A stretch of 34,008 nt of DNA, from contig JASJDU010000009.1 of the NCBI GenBank assembly GCA_030065015.1, positions 1 through 34,008 of the forward strand, in the 5' to 3' direction. Positions within the stretch are counted from its first letter, which is position 1. Every line of letters begins with the position of its first letter. A program made the translations under genes and the position numbers. The notes beneath the pieces are model-generated. The model searched no databases, was not told the origin of the DNA, and was given only the letters and a program-made list of their open reading frames with translations. This DNA comes from Candidatus Caenarcanales bacterium (GTDB taxonomy: Bacteria; Cyanobacteriota; Vampirovibrionia; Caenarcaniphilales; Caenarcanaceae). This document shows, piece after piece, positions 17,620 through 25,717 of this stretch.

Positions 17620-18076
17620 GGGGGTTGCACAGCATAATAGAAGATATATTTGTGTGGTGGGGCAGTAAATGTGTTTTTGCCAATTCAATCTTTGACTCAA
17701 TGAATTTTTTTGAGGATAGAATCACCCCTAACCCCTCTTTATTAAAGAGGGGAATTATATTCGTACTTTTTGAGAATCCACAAAGTTTAATCTAAGAGTT
17801 TTAATTGATTCACACAAGCAACTCTAAAATCCCCTTTATTAAAGGGGAGGGAGCGAAGCGGAAGGGGATTGTTAATTCTCAGGAAAGTCTCTGAAAGATC
17901 TGTTAATGAACAGTTTTAATATAAATGGAGAATTCATAATCAGGAATCGTGGCAGTTCGATCTCTCCGGTCATCTCGAAATAACTCCAGGGAATAAATCC
18001 CATGCAAATTGATTCCTTTCACTTGTTTTCTTTAAGTCAAATAAAACTTATAAATTTGTTCGAGCAAATAAACTTT
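17620..18076. other. gene-free stretch with MITE-like hairpins and a high-GC patch
   Basis: About 457 bases hold no convincing gene. They contain a MITE-like inverted-repeat region (17721-17870) and a patch at 17939-18004 with about half G+C, against about one third nearby. That patch has a 31-codon frame on the plus strand (containing SWQFDLSGHLEITPG) and one of about 40 codons on the minus strand (containing GINLHGIYSLELFRDDRRDR). Neither has a ribosome binding site. They may be debris of a lost gene, such as a toxin partner. Confidence 0.5.
17721..17870. repeat. MITE-like inverted repeat of GGGG/CCCC hairpins
   Basis: At 17732-17752 CCCCTCTTT pairs with AAAGAGGGG around ATT. At 17831-17847 CCCCTTT pairs with AAAGGGG around ATT. 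The outer arms ATCACCCCTAACCCCT on the left and AGCGGAAGGGGATT on the right are related in opposite orientation, giving a roughly 150-bp inverted structure. The right unit (17829-17870) is itself flanked by AATCCCCTT and AAGGGGATT. This form is typical of small non-autonomous repeats scattered through genomes; no coding capacity. Confidence 0.5.
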
Positions 18077-18325
18077 TCAATTTAAACCAAAGTGAAATTC
18101 TCCATCTTTGATTAATTGAGTACCTGAGTTTTCTATGGACTCTATGACTCCTGGAATTGATAAATAATAAAGAGCTTCTTGAATTGCTATCCAGTCTTGT
18201 TCAGAGACAAGAATTGCATTATTCACTGAACCATTAATTTGAATTGGCTCACTGGATTGAGTCAGATCATTAATTAATTTTTCCAGTTCCATTTGTGCTT
18301 TTAATGCCTGTACTTCCCGCATCAT
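18077..18325 (-). CDS. YefM/Phd-type antitoxin, apparently without toxin
   Basis: The 82-residue product contains the core of the YefM/Phd antitoxin family: LINDLTQSSEPIQINGSVNNAILVSEQDWIAIQEALYYLSIPGVIESI. This matches the usual pattern of a short helix, a strand with E-P-x-x-I-x-G, the AILVSE-x-DW turn and a helix ending LYLLS-IPG. Such antitoxins bind DNA as dimers and mask a RelE/YoeB-like toxin encoded just downstream. Here downstream (17620-18076) holds only repeats and short frames, so the toxin is missing or decayed. AGGGCGA precedes two consecutive ATGs (18325 and 18322); either may be the start. Divergent from the nucleoside transporter. Confidence 0.75.
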   Translation of the reverse strand: MMREVQALKAQMELEKLINDLTQSSEPIQINGSVNNAILVSEQDWIAIQEALYYLSIPGVIESIENSGTQLIKDGEFHFGLN

Positions 18326-18427
18326 TCGCCCTAGCTATACTAAGCTTTATATACCTCAGAGAATTTACGAAAAATATCTCGATAACCCTTGCTATCATGT
18401 GTCTCAACGTTTTAAGAAAGGTCCTAA

Positions 18428-19609
18428 ATGCTCTCGATTACAGGTATTTTGCTAATACTTCTTCTCTGTTGGGGGTTATCAAAAGACAAGAAATCTATTA
18501 ATTGGCAAACTATTCTTTCAGGTTTATTAATTCAGGCAGGTCTCGCCTTCTTCATACTAAAGACTACAATTGGGAGAAATTTTTTCAGCTTTTTAAGTCG
18601 GTGCATTACCGCCTTAATTGATATGGCAGCGAAGGGTGGACGTTTTGCGTTTGGACCTCTTTATGATTCACCCGATTTTATTTTTGCTTTTAAAATTGCA
18701 CCGGCAATTATCTTTATATCGTCATTAGTCTCAGTTCTTTACTTTATTGGTGTAATGCATCCAATACTTAAGTATTCTTCTTGGTTGTTACACAAAGTAA
18801 TGAAAGTTAGTGGAGCTGAGGCATTAGCAAATATTGCTAGTGCTTTTGTTGGGCAGGTTGAATCCGCATTACCTTTAAAACCTTATTTTGGAAAGCTCAC
18901 TCAATCACAGTTTTTTGCAATTATGGTAGGCGGCATGTCAACTATTTCTGCTGCTCTTCTTGCAACTTATGCCAGTATGGGAATCCCTTCTCAATATTTA
19001 TTAGCAGCAAATTTAATGGGAATCCCTGCCGGTTTAATAATTGCAAAATTACTTTGGCCTTCAGAAAACAGCGAGAACAATCAAGTACTTCCCGAACCGG
19101 AAACACCTAAAGCCGCAAATGTGATGGATGCAGCTGTTCACGGGGCACAAGAAGGGTTGAAAATTTCTTTGGGCGTGATAAGTATGGTAATTGCATTCCT
19201 TTCCATTATTGGTTTACTTGACTTGTTCCTTGATATTTTTAATACTAGTTTGTCTCAAATTTTGGGATTAGTTTTATCCCCTTTTACGGTATTAATGGGT
19301 GTACCCCCAGAAGAATCACAACTTGTAGGATCTTTAATAGGCCAAAAGGTGGCATTGAATGAATTTGTAGCTTTTTTAGATCTTTTGAACAAAACCAACA
19401 TATGTCCTATTTCTCAAAGGAGTTTGATGATTGCTAGCTTTGCAATATGTGGTTTCGCAAATTTTGGAAGTATTGCAATTCAACTGGGCGCTTTCAGTCA
19501 AATGCTTCCGGAAAGAAGATCTGAATTTGCGGAAATGGGAGTAATGGCAATGTTTGCTGGAGCTCTTGCATCATGTCTTTCGGCATGTTGGGCTAATTTA
19601 TTCTTTTAG
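18428..19609 (+). CDS. nupC: concentrative nucleoside transporter (CNT family)
   Basis: The 393-residue protein has about ten membrane helices and CNT-family signatures. AAKGGRFAFGPLYD lies in the N-terminal third and GQVESALPLKPYF in the first re-entrant region. GGMSTISAALLATYASMG, GQKVALNEFVAFLDL and SFAICGFANFGSIAIQLG are the strongly conserved C-terminal transport-core motifs. The family imports nucleosides with a proton or sodium ion across the inner membrane. Length is normal for a bacterial NupC. A weak AAAGGTCC precedes the ATG. The gene stands alone, so nucleoside salvage enzymes must be elsewhere. nupC is used as a family name; nucleoside preference cannot be read. Confidence 0.9.
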   Translation: MLSITGILLILLLCWGLSKDKKSINWQTILSGLLIQAGLAFFILKTTIGRNFFSFLSRCITALIDMAAKGGRFAFGPLYDSPDFIFAFKIAPAIIFISSLVSVLYFIGVMHPILKYSSWLLHKVMKVSGAEALANIASAFVGQVESALPLKPYFGKLTQSQFFAIMVGGMSTISAALLATYASMGIPSQYLLAANLMGIPAGLIIAKLLWPSENSENNQVLPEPETPKAANVMDAAVHGAQEGLKISLGVISMVIAFLSIIGLLDLFLDIFNTSLSQILGLVLSPFTVLMGVPPEESQLVGSLIGQKVALNEFVAFLDLLNKTNICPISQRSLMIASFAICGFANFGSIAIQLGAFSQMLPERRSEFAEMGVMAMFAGALASCLSACWANLFF

Positions 19610-19746
19610 GATTATTGAACCAATCATGAAAAACATTAGCCTCAATATTGAAATGTATGATGGGATAAATGTAGATAAAGAAGTAAAAAAGAAAAAAAAT
19701 AAATTTTTATTTGCAAAATTATAAGAATTTAATGATAATAGTTCTT

Positions 19747-20160
19747 ATGAACAAAACAGAATTAATCGATCAAATCGCAAATCAAACGCAACTTGAAAAG
19801 ACCAAAGTTGCAAAAGTTGTCAATTCCTTATTGGATAATGTCTCAGAAGCATTGTCTAATCATGAGTCAGTAACTCTAATAGGATTTGGTACCTTTAAAG
19901 TACGTCGTCGTAAAGCCAAAAAAGGAGTGAATCCACAAACTGGTAAAACGATGACAATCGCAGCAAAGGATGTTCCAGCAGTTAGCTTTGGTGAAATCCT
20001 TAAGAAGTCTGTTGCGAAGAAGAAAAAGCTCAAAAAGTTTGTTTCTGCAACAGCAAAGAAAAAAGTGAGTTCAAGTTCCAAAGCGAAGAGCTCCTCCAAA
20101 AAGGTCGTTAAAAAGGCATCTCCCAAAAAACCTGCAAAGAAATCCAGCAAAAAGAAATAA
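19747..20160 (+). CDS. HU-family DNA-binding protein with Lys/Ser-rich histone-H1-like tail
   Basis: Residues 1-90 are a standard HU/IHF fold: MNKTELIDQIANQTQLEKTK, then GFGTFKVRRRKAKKGVNPQT, where the DNA-intercalating arm carries NPQTGK. The remaining ~45 residues are almost only Lys, Ala, Ser, Val and Pro (ASPKKPAKKSSKKK), like the tails of histone H1 or mycobacterial/deinococcal HU. The tail should increase non-specific DNA binding and could be modified on Lys. I chose ATG 19747, where the conserved family start MNKTELI begins; the frame extends upstream to 19711 (MQNYKNLMIIVL), which looks like leader DNA. Single gene with a hairpin downstream. Confidence 0.9.
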   Translation: MNKTELIDQIANQTQLEKTKVAKVVNSLLDNVSEALSNHESVTLIGFGTFKVRRRKAKKGVNPQTGKTMTIAAKDVPAVSFGEILKKSVAKKKKLKKFVSATAKKKVSSSSKAKSSSKKVVKKASPKKPAKKSSKKK

Positions 20161-20186
20161 ATTAAGTTTACAAGTCAAATAAGTCG

Positions 20187-20226
20187 TTTAAGAGCCTGCT
20201 TTAGAAATCTAAAGTGGGCTCTTAAA
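20187..20226. terminator. hairpin between convergent HU and Nudix genes
   Basis: TTTAAGAGCC pairs with GGCTCTTAAA over 10 bases. The loop contains a second stem (CTTTAGAAATCTAAAG). It lies 27 bases after the HU stop and 39 bases from the end of the convergent Nudix gene, so it may end both transcripts. T-runs are short. Confidence 0.5.
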
Positions 20227-20264
20227 TTAACCAGAGCACCATTTCACAATTTAATTCCAACAAT

Positions 20265-20729
20265 TTAATTCCAGGGAGTGTCAAGTAATTGAATATTTTT
20301 ATTTGGCCAGTTTAGCTTGTTGTTTTGGATTATTTTTTCAGATATGTTTGGATAAACTACTAAATCACTGAGCTCAGAAAGCTTTTTATAAGAAACTTGA
20401 AAAACTATATCTTCATTTTGTCCAATCTCTAGATTGCCACCAATAACTTCTACCAAAGCATATATGTTAATGATGTGCCTTGAATTGTTTGGTGCTAAAG
20501 ACTCAGACAAAAACACAATTCTTATGAGCTTTCCTTCCAATCCGGTTTCTTCTTTCAGTTCTCTAATTGCACATTGTTCGAGAGTTTCTCCAAAGTCCAA
20601 ATGACCACCTGGTAATACCCAATATTCCCGTCCTGCCTTTCTATGCTTAACTAGTAAAATCTCTTCATCTTTATTGATAACAATTAAAGATACTCTCACT
20701 GTTGGAGCATTTGTAGCATCGGAAGTCAT
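20265..20729 (-). CDS. Nudix hydrolase
   Basis: The 154-residue protein carries a perfect Nudix box at 42-64: GHLDFGETLEQCAIRELKEE followed by TGL (G-x5-E-x7-RE-U-x-EE-x-G-U). The box binds Mg2+ and hydrolyses nucleoside diphosphates linked to another group. The preceding strand, ILLVKHRKAGREYWVLPGG, is typical of the MutT/ADP-ribose-like group. The exact substrate cannot be assigned. ATG start; divergent from ilvE with only 77 bases between them, which must hold both promoters. Confidence 0.88.
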   Translation of the reverse strand: MTSDATNAPTVRVSLIVINKDEEILLVKHRKAGREYWVLPGGHLDFGETLEQCAIRELKEETGLEGKLIRIVFLSESLAPNNSRHIINIYALVEVIGGNLEIGQNEDIVFQVSYKKLSELSDLVVYPNISEKIIQNNKLNWPNKNIQLLDTPWN

Positions 20730-20806
20730 AGTTGAGAATGATTTTAATTAGTAGTTAAGTTATCATTCTATCCATCAAGAATCAAATTAGAGGTAATTTT
20801 AAGATA

Positions 20807-21718
20807 GTGTTTCCATATGTCTATTTTGAAGGTGATTATGTTTCATCTGAAGAAGCAAAAATAAGTGTTGCTACTCATGCGTTTTTATACGGAACCTCTG
20901 TATTTGAAGGTATAAGAGCGTATTGGAACGAAAAACAAAAGAAATGCTTCATTTTTCGTCCCTTGGAACACTTCCAGCGTTTACATCAAAGTGCAAAGAT
21001 TCTAAGGCTTGAACTTGATAAGTCCCCAGAAGAAATGGTTGAAATAACCAAAAACTTATTAAAAAAGATAAATCCCAATCAAGATGTTTATATCAGGCCA
21101 ATCGGATATAAGGCTGGTCTCAGAATAGGCCCATCTCTCCTTCATAATCCAACTGATTTTTGTATCTTTTGCGTTCCTATGGGAGATTACATTGATACCA
21201 CTAAAGGTATTTCAGTGACAGTTTCTAACTGGAGAAGAATTGAGGATAATGCTATTCCGCCTCGAGCTAAAATAGCTGGGAGCTATGTGAATACTGCTCT
21301 TGCAAAAACGGATGCACTTTTAAGCAACTTTGCAGATGCAATTGTTTTGGATGAGAGAGGGCATGTATCGGAAGGAAGTGCGATGAACTTATTTGTTGTT
21401 AGAGATGGGAAGCTAATCACATCAGGTGTTACCGATAATATTTTGGAGGGGATCACTAGAGCGACTTTATTCGAACTTGCTAAGAAAGAACTAGGCCTTG
21501 AATATGAAGAGCGCTCTATTGATAGAACTGAGTTGTATGTTGCCGATGAAATGTTCTTTTGTGGTACCGGGGCTCAAATCAGTCCAATTACTCAGGTAGA
21601 CTATTATGAAGTAGGCAATGGACAGGTGGGACCAATCACAAGCAAACTGAAAAACTTATACTTTCAACTGGTGAGGAATGAGCTTCCTCAATATTCACAA
21701 TGGTGTATAGAAGTTTAA
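20807..21718 (+). CDS. ilvE: branched-chain amino acid aminotransferase
   Basis: This fold-type IV PLP enzyme transfers the amino group between glutamate and branched-chain 2-oxo acids, the last step of Val, Leu and Ile synthesis. Family signatures: ATHAFLYGTSVFEGIRAYW near the N terminus, RPIGYKAG, the PLP lysine K155 in PPRAKIAGSYVNTALAKTDA, EGSAMNLFVVRDG, ITRATLFELA and EMFFCGTGAQISPITQVD. Length (303) is normal. It starts with GTG at 20807, preceded at some distance by AGAGGT. The stop is followed three bases later by menG, so both are probably on one transcript. Confidence 0.93.
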   Translation: MFPYVYFEGDYVSSEEAKISVATHAFLYGTSVFEGIRAYWNEKQKKCFIFRPLEHFQRLHQSAKILRLELDKSPEEMVEITKNLLKKINPNQDVYIRPIGYKAGLRIGPSLLHNPTDFCIFCVPMGDYIDTTKGISVTVSNWRRIEDNAIPPRAKIAGSYVNTALAKTDALLSNFADAIVLDERGHVSEGSAMNLFVVRDGKLITSGVTDNILEGITRATLFELAKKELGLEYEERSIDRTELYVADEMFFCGTGAQISPITQVDYYEVGNGQVGPITSKLKNLYFQLVRNELPQYSQWCIEV

Positions 21719-21721
21719 GTT

Positions 21722-22441
21722 ATGGTGAATTCTGAAGTTAATTTTCATAAAAAAAAAGATAATTCCACCTATGTTCATGCAATGTTCAATGATATTGCAT
21801 ACAAATATGATTTGATGAACGATCTTATGACTTTTGGGCTTCATAGATTGTGGAAGCAAAAAGTAAGTAAACTACTAAACGTTCCAAATAAAGGAATAGT
21901 TCTCGATCTTTGTTGTGGAACGGGAGATTTAACTTCCATAATTGTAAAACAATTTCCTGAGAGTGAGGTTATTGGAATCGATTTTTCTGAACAAATGCTT
22001 GAAATTGCAGATAAAAGGCGAAAGAAATCGAATGTCAAGTTTATTAAAGGTGATATCTCCAATCTACCTTTTGAAGATGAATCAATTGATGGTATCTCAA
22101 TCAGTTTTGGATTGAGAAATGTATCAAATTATCGAAAATGCTTAAAAGAAATCTTTCGAATAAGTAAACCGAATAGCCGTTTTGTCATTCTTGACCTAAG
22201 TCATCCAAAGGGACTTTGGGATTTGCTTTCTAAAATATATAGATTCAGAATTGTCCCAATAATTGGCAATCTAATAGTTGGTAATAAATCCGCTTACGAA
22301 TATTTGCCTAATTCGATAGCAAATTATCCAAATCAAGAGGAACTTTGCGTAATGCTTAAAGACTCTGGCTGGAATGAAATCGAATATTTCAACATTTTTG
22401 GAGGTGTTTCAGCTATTCACGTTGCAGCGAAAATCAAATAG
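21722..22441 (+). CDS. menG: demethylmenaquinone methyltransferase (MenG/UbiE)
   Basis: The 239-residue class I SAM methyltransferase is of the UbiE/MenG type and makes the last C-methylation of menaquinone (or of ubiquinone where present). Visible: FNDIAYKYDLMNDLMTFGLH at the N terminus, the SAM-binding loop LDLCCGTGDLT at about 61-71, VIGIDFSEQMLEIA, FIKGDISNLPFEDESIDG, ISFGLRNVSNYRKCLKEIFR, and the C-terminal YEYLPNSIANYPNQEEL and FNIFGGVSAIHVAAK. All family blocks are present. In a low-GC anaerobe or cyanobacterial relative menaquinone is the more likely product. Translated directly after ilvE. Confidence 0.92.
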   Translation: MVNSEVNFHKKKDNSTYVHAMFNDIAYKYDLMNDLMTFGLHRLWKQKVSKLLNVPNKGIVLDLCCGTGDLTSIIVKQFPESEVIGIDFSEQMLEIADKRRKKSNVKFIKGDISNLPFEDESIDGISISFGLRNVSNYRKCLKEIFRISKPNSRFVILDLSHPKGLWDLLSKIYRFRIVPIIGNLIVGNKSAYEYLPNSIANYPNQEELCVMLKDSGWNEIEYFNIFGGVSAIHVAAKIK

Positions 22442-22476
22442 AATATTTCTTTAAATGAATTTTCGATAAGGTTATT

Positions 22477-22953
22477 ATGAAATTGAATTTTTATGTATGT
22501 TGTTTTTTGTTAATTAGCAGCTGTTGCCATGCAAAAACAGATTATTACAAATACAAATGTAATTCTTTAGAAACTGCTGAAAAAGTCAAAGAGATTTTGG
22601 AAGAGCAAAAGTTTTTTATCGACTTTTGCTCAAACTGTGCTCCCAGAAAAGCCGCTATTCGCCGTATTGACATAAAAGACATTGAAATTAAAAAGAAAGA
22701 TTGTGGTGCTGAAGTCAATGTCAAAGGTTCAATAGTTAGAGGAATTAAGCCTCCTGTATTTGCAGGCTACTGTACTGAAGAAATTGAAGTACATAATCCA
22801 AGCCAAAAACTCGATTTAGACTACCAAAAAGCAATTGATCTTGGTTATTCATACGTATGGATTGCAGAGGATAAAAGATTTGAAACTCTATCTAGCGTAT
22901 TAGATTTGCCAAACAAAAATATTTGTATTAAAAGCCTAATTCTAAAGAAGTAA
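22477..22953 (+). CDS. probable lipoprotein, unknown
   Basis: The 158-residue protein has a lipoprotein-like signal (LNFYVCCFLLISSCCHAK; lipobox ISSC). The mature part is small, Lys/Glu-rich and has five or six scattered Cys. I recognise no family. AAGG lies five bases before the ATG. It follows menG by 35 bases and could be read through from ilvE-menG. Its last 12 bases overlap the end of the convergent aldolase gene. Confidence 0.65.
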   Translation: MKLNFYVCCFLLISSCCHAKTDYYKYKCNSLETAEKVKEILEEQKFFIDFCSNCAPRKAAIRRIDIKDIEIKKKDCGAEVNVKGSIVRGIKPPVFAGYCTEEIEVHNPSQKLDLDYQKAIDLGYSYVWIAEDKRFETLSSVLDLPNKNICIKSLILKK

Positions 22954-23967
22954 ACTTTTTCCAGTTGACCTTAAATCATCACAGGACTTTCCAACTCTTA
23001 AAGCCATACTTTTCTCTGCTATTTTTCCATAAGCACGAGGATCATATTTTTTCTTATTTCCAACTTCACCATCAATTTTGAGTATTTCTTTGTAGTTAGT
23101 AAATATGAAATCAACAAGGTCCCGACTATAAGCATATTGTGTGTCGGTATCAACATTCATCTTGATGACGCCATACTCAAGTGTTTCATGAATTTCTTCA
23201 ATACTAGAGCCTGAGCCACCGTGAAAAACTAGATTTAAACTTGCACCCTGAAATTTATTACTTACTGCTTCTTGTCCATCTTTCAAAATTGAGGGTGTTA
23301 ATTTAACGTTTCCTGGCTTATATACTCCATGAACATTACCAAAAGTTGCTGCGAATAGGAAGTCTTTGCTTATTGGACTCAGTTGATCATAGACATACTC
23401 CATATCTTCTGGGGTTGTATAAAGTTTGTCATTTGATACTCCAGAGGTATCGTGACCATCTTCTTCTCCACCAACAACACCGGCTTCAACCTCTAAAAGT
23501 AATTCAAGCTCTGTCATTTCTTTTAGCAATTCTTTAGAAATTTCCATATTTTGCTTTAATGGGAGTTCAGAACCATCAAACATATGAGAGTTGAACAAAT
23601 TGGGCAAACCCATTTTTCTTCTTTTTCTGGTTTCGGCAATCAGAGGCTTAACAAATTTGTCTAATTTATGAGGATGACAATGATCGGTATGAAGAGCAAA
23701 GTATACGTTATAGCTATCCGCCATTTTGTGAATGTATTCCGCTATTGCAATAGCTCCTAGGGCCATATCTTTAACATTCACTCCGGAAGCATATTCTCCT
23801 CCGCCAGTGGAAACTTGAATTATTCCATCAGATTTTTTGTCTGCAAAGCCGGCCATTGCAGCTCTAGCAGTTTCCATACTTGTAACATTAATTGCAGCAA
23901 AAGCATATTTAGAATCTTTTGCTTTTTTGAGCATCTGCTTATAAATATCTGGTGTAGCTATTGGCAT
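22942..23967 (-). CDS. fba: class II fructose-bisphosphate aldolase
   Basis: This zinc-dependent aldolase cleaves fructose-1,6-bisphosphate in glycolysis and runs in reverse in gluconeogenesis. It is of the longer FbaA type (341 residues). FALHTDHCHPHKLDK holds the first catalytic Asp and Zn His. LLLEVEAGVVGGEEDG gives the Zn-site Glu. FGNVHGVYKPGN and LVFHGGSGSS give the other His ligands and the phosphate loop, and VIKMNVDTDTQYAY closes the barrel. AAGGAAACTAAAA before ATG 23967 sets the start; the open frame extends to a TTG at 23994. Stops of this gene and of the lipoprotein overlap tail to tail. Confidence 0.93.
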   Translation of the reverse strand: MPIATPDIYKQMLKKAKDSKYAFAAINVTSMETARAAMAGFADKKSDGIIQVSTGGGEYASGVNVKDMALGAIAIAEYIHKMADSYNVYFALHTDHCHPHKLDKFVKPLIAETRKRRKMGLPNLFNSHMFDGSELPLKQNMEISKELLKEMTELELLLEVEAGVVGGEEDGHDTSGVSNDKLYTTPEDMEYVYDQLSPISKDFLFAATFGNVHGVYKPGNVKLTPSILKDGQEAVSNKFQGASLNLVFHGGSGSSIEEIHETLEYGVIKMNVDTDTQYAYSRDLVDFIFTNYKEILKIDGEVGNKKKYDPRAYGKIAEKSMALRVGKSCDDLRSTGKSLLL

Positions 23968-24134
23968 TTTTAGTTTCCTTGTAAATTCCGGCAATTGAGA
24001 ATTTTAACAAAATAATTCAGCTCCAAGGAAATTAAGAAGTTGAGTTGAGAATGGTTTCACAGAATTTTAATGAGACTATAATTTAATTAAACTTAGCTAT
24101 CAAATCAAAAGATTTTTAAGTAATAACAAAAGTT

Positions 24135-24164
24135 TTGGACAAAGAAATACAAATCGTCTAATAT
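24135..24164 (+). promoter_or_regulatory. possible sigma-70-like promoter of rpsL-rpsG
   Basis: TTGGAC (24135-24140) and TAATAT (24159-24164) are spaced by 18 bases and lie 45 bases before rpsL. TATATA overlaps and could also be the -10. Matches are partial in a very AT-rich stretch. Confidence 0.35.
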
Positions 24165-24208
24165 ATATAGTCTGTCAAAATTTACTTTATTCATACAAGA
24201 ATTTTTTA

Positions 24209-24595
24209 ATGCCTACTCTCAACCAATTAGTTAAACAAAGACGCAAAGTAAAGTCTCAAAAGAGTAAATCTCCCGCATTAGCCAACAATCCGGCAAGAGC
24301 TGGGGTTTGTACTCGTGTTTATACAACCACACCTAAAAAACCAAATTCCGCATTACGTAAGGTTGCTCGTGTTAAGTTGAGTAATGGTATAGAAGTCACT
24401 GCATATATTCCAGGAGAAGGTCACAACCTTCAAGAACACTCGGTGGTTCTTGTGAGAGGTGGACGTGTTAAAGATCTACCAGGTGTTCGTTACCATATTG
24501 TCAGAGGGACCTTAGATACAGCAGGAATTGAGAAAAGAAGAAGAGGTAGATCTAAATATGGTTCTAAAAGGCCCAAAGCAGGAGCTAAAAAGTAG
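24209..24595 (+). CDS. rpsL: 30S ribosomal protein S12
   Basis: The 128-residue protein is a clear S12 of the decoding centre. [20 protein letters not shown] carries both Lys of the PKKPNS loop, so the common streptomycin-resistance position is wild type. [20 protein letters not shown] and [17 protein letters not shown] follow. The last motif resembles cyanobacterial S12. First gene of the short rpsL-rpsG unit. Confidence 0.97.
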   Translation: MPTLNQLVKQRRKVKSQKSKSPALANNPARAGVCTRVYTTTPKKPNSALRKVARVKLSNGIEVTAYIPGEGHNLQEHSVVLVRGGRVKDLPGVRYHIVRGTLDTAGIEKRRRGRSKYGSKRPKAGAKK

Positions 24596-24613
24596 AGGTA
24601 GAGGTTAATTATT

Positions 24614-25087
24614 ATGTCTAGAAAAACAGTAAAACGTAAAAGAAGAGCATCAATATTAGAATCCAAGCATAAAAATCCCATTCTTTCTAAGTTCATTAGA
24701 ATGCTAATGTGGAGTGGCAAGCTTAGTATTTCTGAAAAAATTGTTTATGACACTCTTAATTCTTTAGAAGATCAACTTAAGCAACCTGGACTTGATGTTT
24801 TTCTTAAAGCTCTAGAGAATGTAAAACCTTTAGTTAAAGTAAAGGCGAGAAGAGTTGGTGGTGCAACCTACCAAGTTCCAGTTGAAGTTCCCGATGACTT
24901 AGGCTGGACTCTAGCTATGAGGTGGATAATTGCTGCAGCTCGCAAAAAGTCTGGAGCTTCTATGGAACACAAGCTAACCAGAGAGTTGGGAGATGCTTTT
25001 GAAAAACGCGGAGACGCTTATAGAGTGAGAGAAGAAACTCATAGGATGGCTGAAGCTAATAGAGCATTTGCACATTATAGAGTTTAA
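24614..25087 (+). CDS. rpsG: 30S ribosomal protein S7
   Basis: The 157-residue protein is S7, the primary assembly protein that binds the 3' major domain of 16S rRNA. Signatures: MSRKTVKRKR, PLVKVKARRVGGATYQVPVE, and the C-terminal REETHRMAEANRAFAHYRV. It follows rpsL by 18 bases with AGAGGT in the gap. In most bacteria fusA and tuf come next; here a convergent unknown gene follows, so the str operon is split. Confidence 0.97.
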   Translation: MSRKTVKRKRRASILESKHKNPILSKFIRMLMWSGKLSISEKIVYDTLNSLEDQLKQPGLDVFLKALENVKPLVKVKARRVGGATYQVPVEVPDDLGWTLAMRWIIAAARKKSGASMEHKLTRELGDAFEKRGDAYRVREETHRMAEANRAFAHYRV

Positions 25088-25096
25088 TTGGTTTAT

Positions 25097-25135
25097 TTCA
25101 ATTAATTGAATATTCCTTTTATTAACAATTAAAGG
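25097..25135. terminator. possible end signal between rpsG and the convergent gene
   Basis: A perfect palindrome TTCAATTAATTGAA (25097-25110) is followed by a weak CCTTT/AAAGG stem that ends in TTTTT. It lies in the 41-base gap between convergent stops. The stems are AT-rich and weak. Confidence 0.3.
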
Positions 25136-25464
25136 TTTTTCCAGGCGGCTATTAATTCGCAAATGTGATATCTGAGTTCAGAAAGTGATTCTTCACATCT
25201 ATCCTCAATTGCTCTTGTGAATAGATGTTTATAGTAATTATTCAAAAGACGGAGATTTAATATCAACATTCCACTTTTATCGGTCCACTCTGGGACAACC
25301 CTGCTAATATCCTCAAGGTGAGTCTTTGCTTCTTTAAGAATCTCTATATAGTTATCGGGATAATCGATTAGAGTTTGTTTTGAAAGCTCTTTTTGAGCTT
25401 CTTTAATTTTTTTTAGTATCTCTTCATAGCACTCATAAGGAGATTTATTAGTTAAGTCTCTCAT
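25129..25464 (-). CDS. small all-helical protein, unknown
   Basis: The 111-residue product is predicted almost entirely helical, rich in Glu, Lys and Leu (YEEILKKIKEAQKELSKQT; LRLLNNYYKHLFTRAIEDRC). No signal peptide or membrane helix. It has the look of a small helical-bundle or chaperone-like protein, but I recognise no family. No ribosome binding site is visible before the ATG. Convergent with rpsG. Confidence 0.5.
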   Translation of the reverse strand: MRDLTNKSPYECYEEILKKIKEAQKELSKQTLIDYPDNYIEILKEAKTHLEDISRVVPEWTDKSGMLILNLRLLNNYYKHLFTRAIEDRCEESLSELRYHICELIAAWKNL

Positions 25465-25717
25465 TTTAGTTGGAATATTTTTAAGAATCTAAAATTTAGT
25501 TAATTAAACTATATATCGGCAAAACTATATAAAAGTTGATGTGGTAAGCACTAATTCCTAAGAGGAATACTTCCATTTGAATATTACAATCTCTAAGGGA
25601 ACATGGATGAAACTATTCTTTTGAAGTCATGTCGGGTAATTTAACATAAAATATACCTATCAAAAAATTATAAAAATAGTTCACATAATTTAAAGTATAG
25701 GAGAAGTAAAAAGTACA

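Noticed and set aside
17721-17870. CRISPR-like repeats
   Set aside because: Only two hairpin units, in opposite orientation and of different length, with no regular spacers.
17941-17990. GGCAGTTCGATCTCTCC resembling a tRNA T-arm
   Set aside because: The stem pairs poorly and no acceptor, D or anticodon arm can be folded around it.
19860-20150. 96-codon frame opposite the HU gene
   Set aside because: Antisense of the Lys-rich tail gives Phe/Leu-rich nonsense; the HU frame is certain.
25600-25645. 13-codon frame (MDETILLKSCRVI) before htpX
   Set aside because: Too short, no ribosome binding site and no attenuator structure seen.
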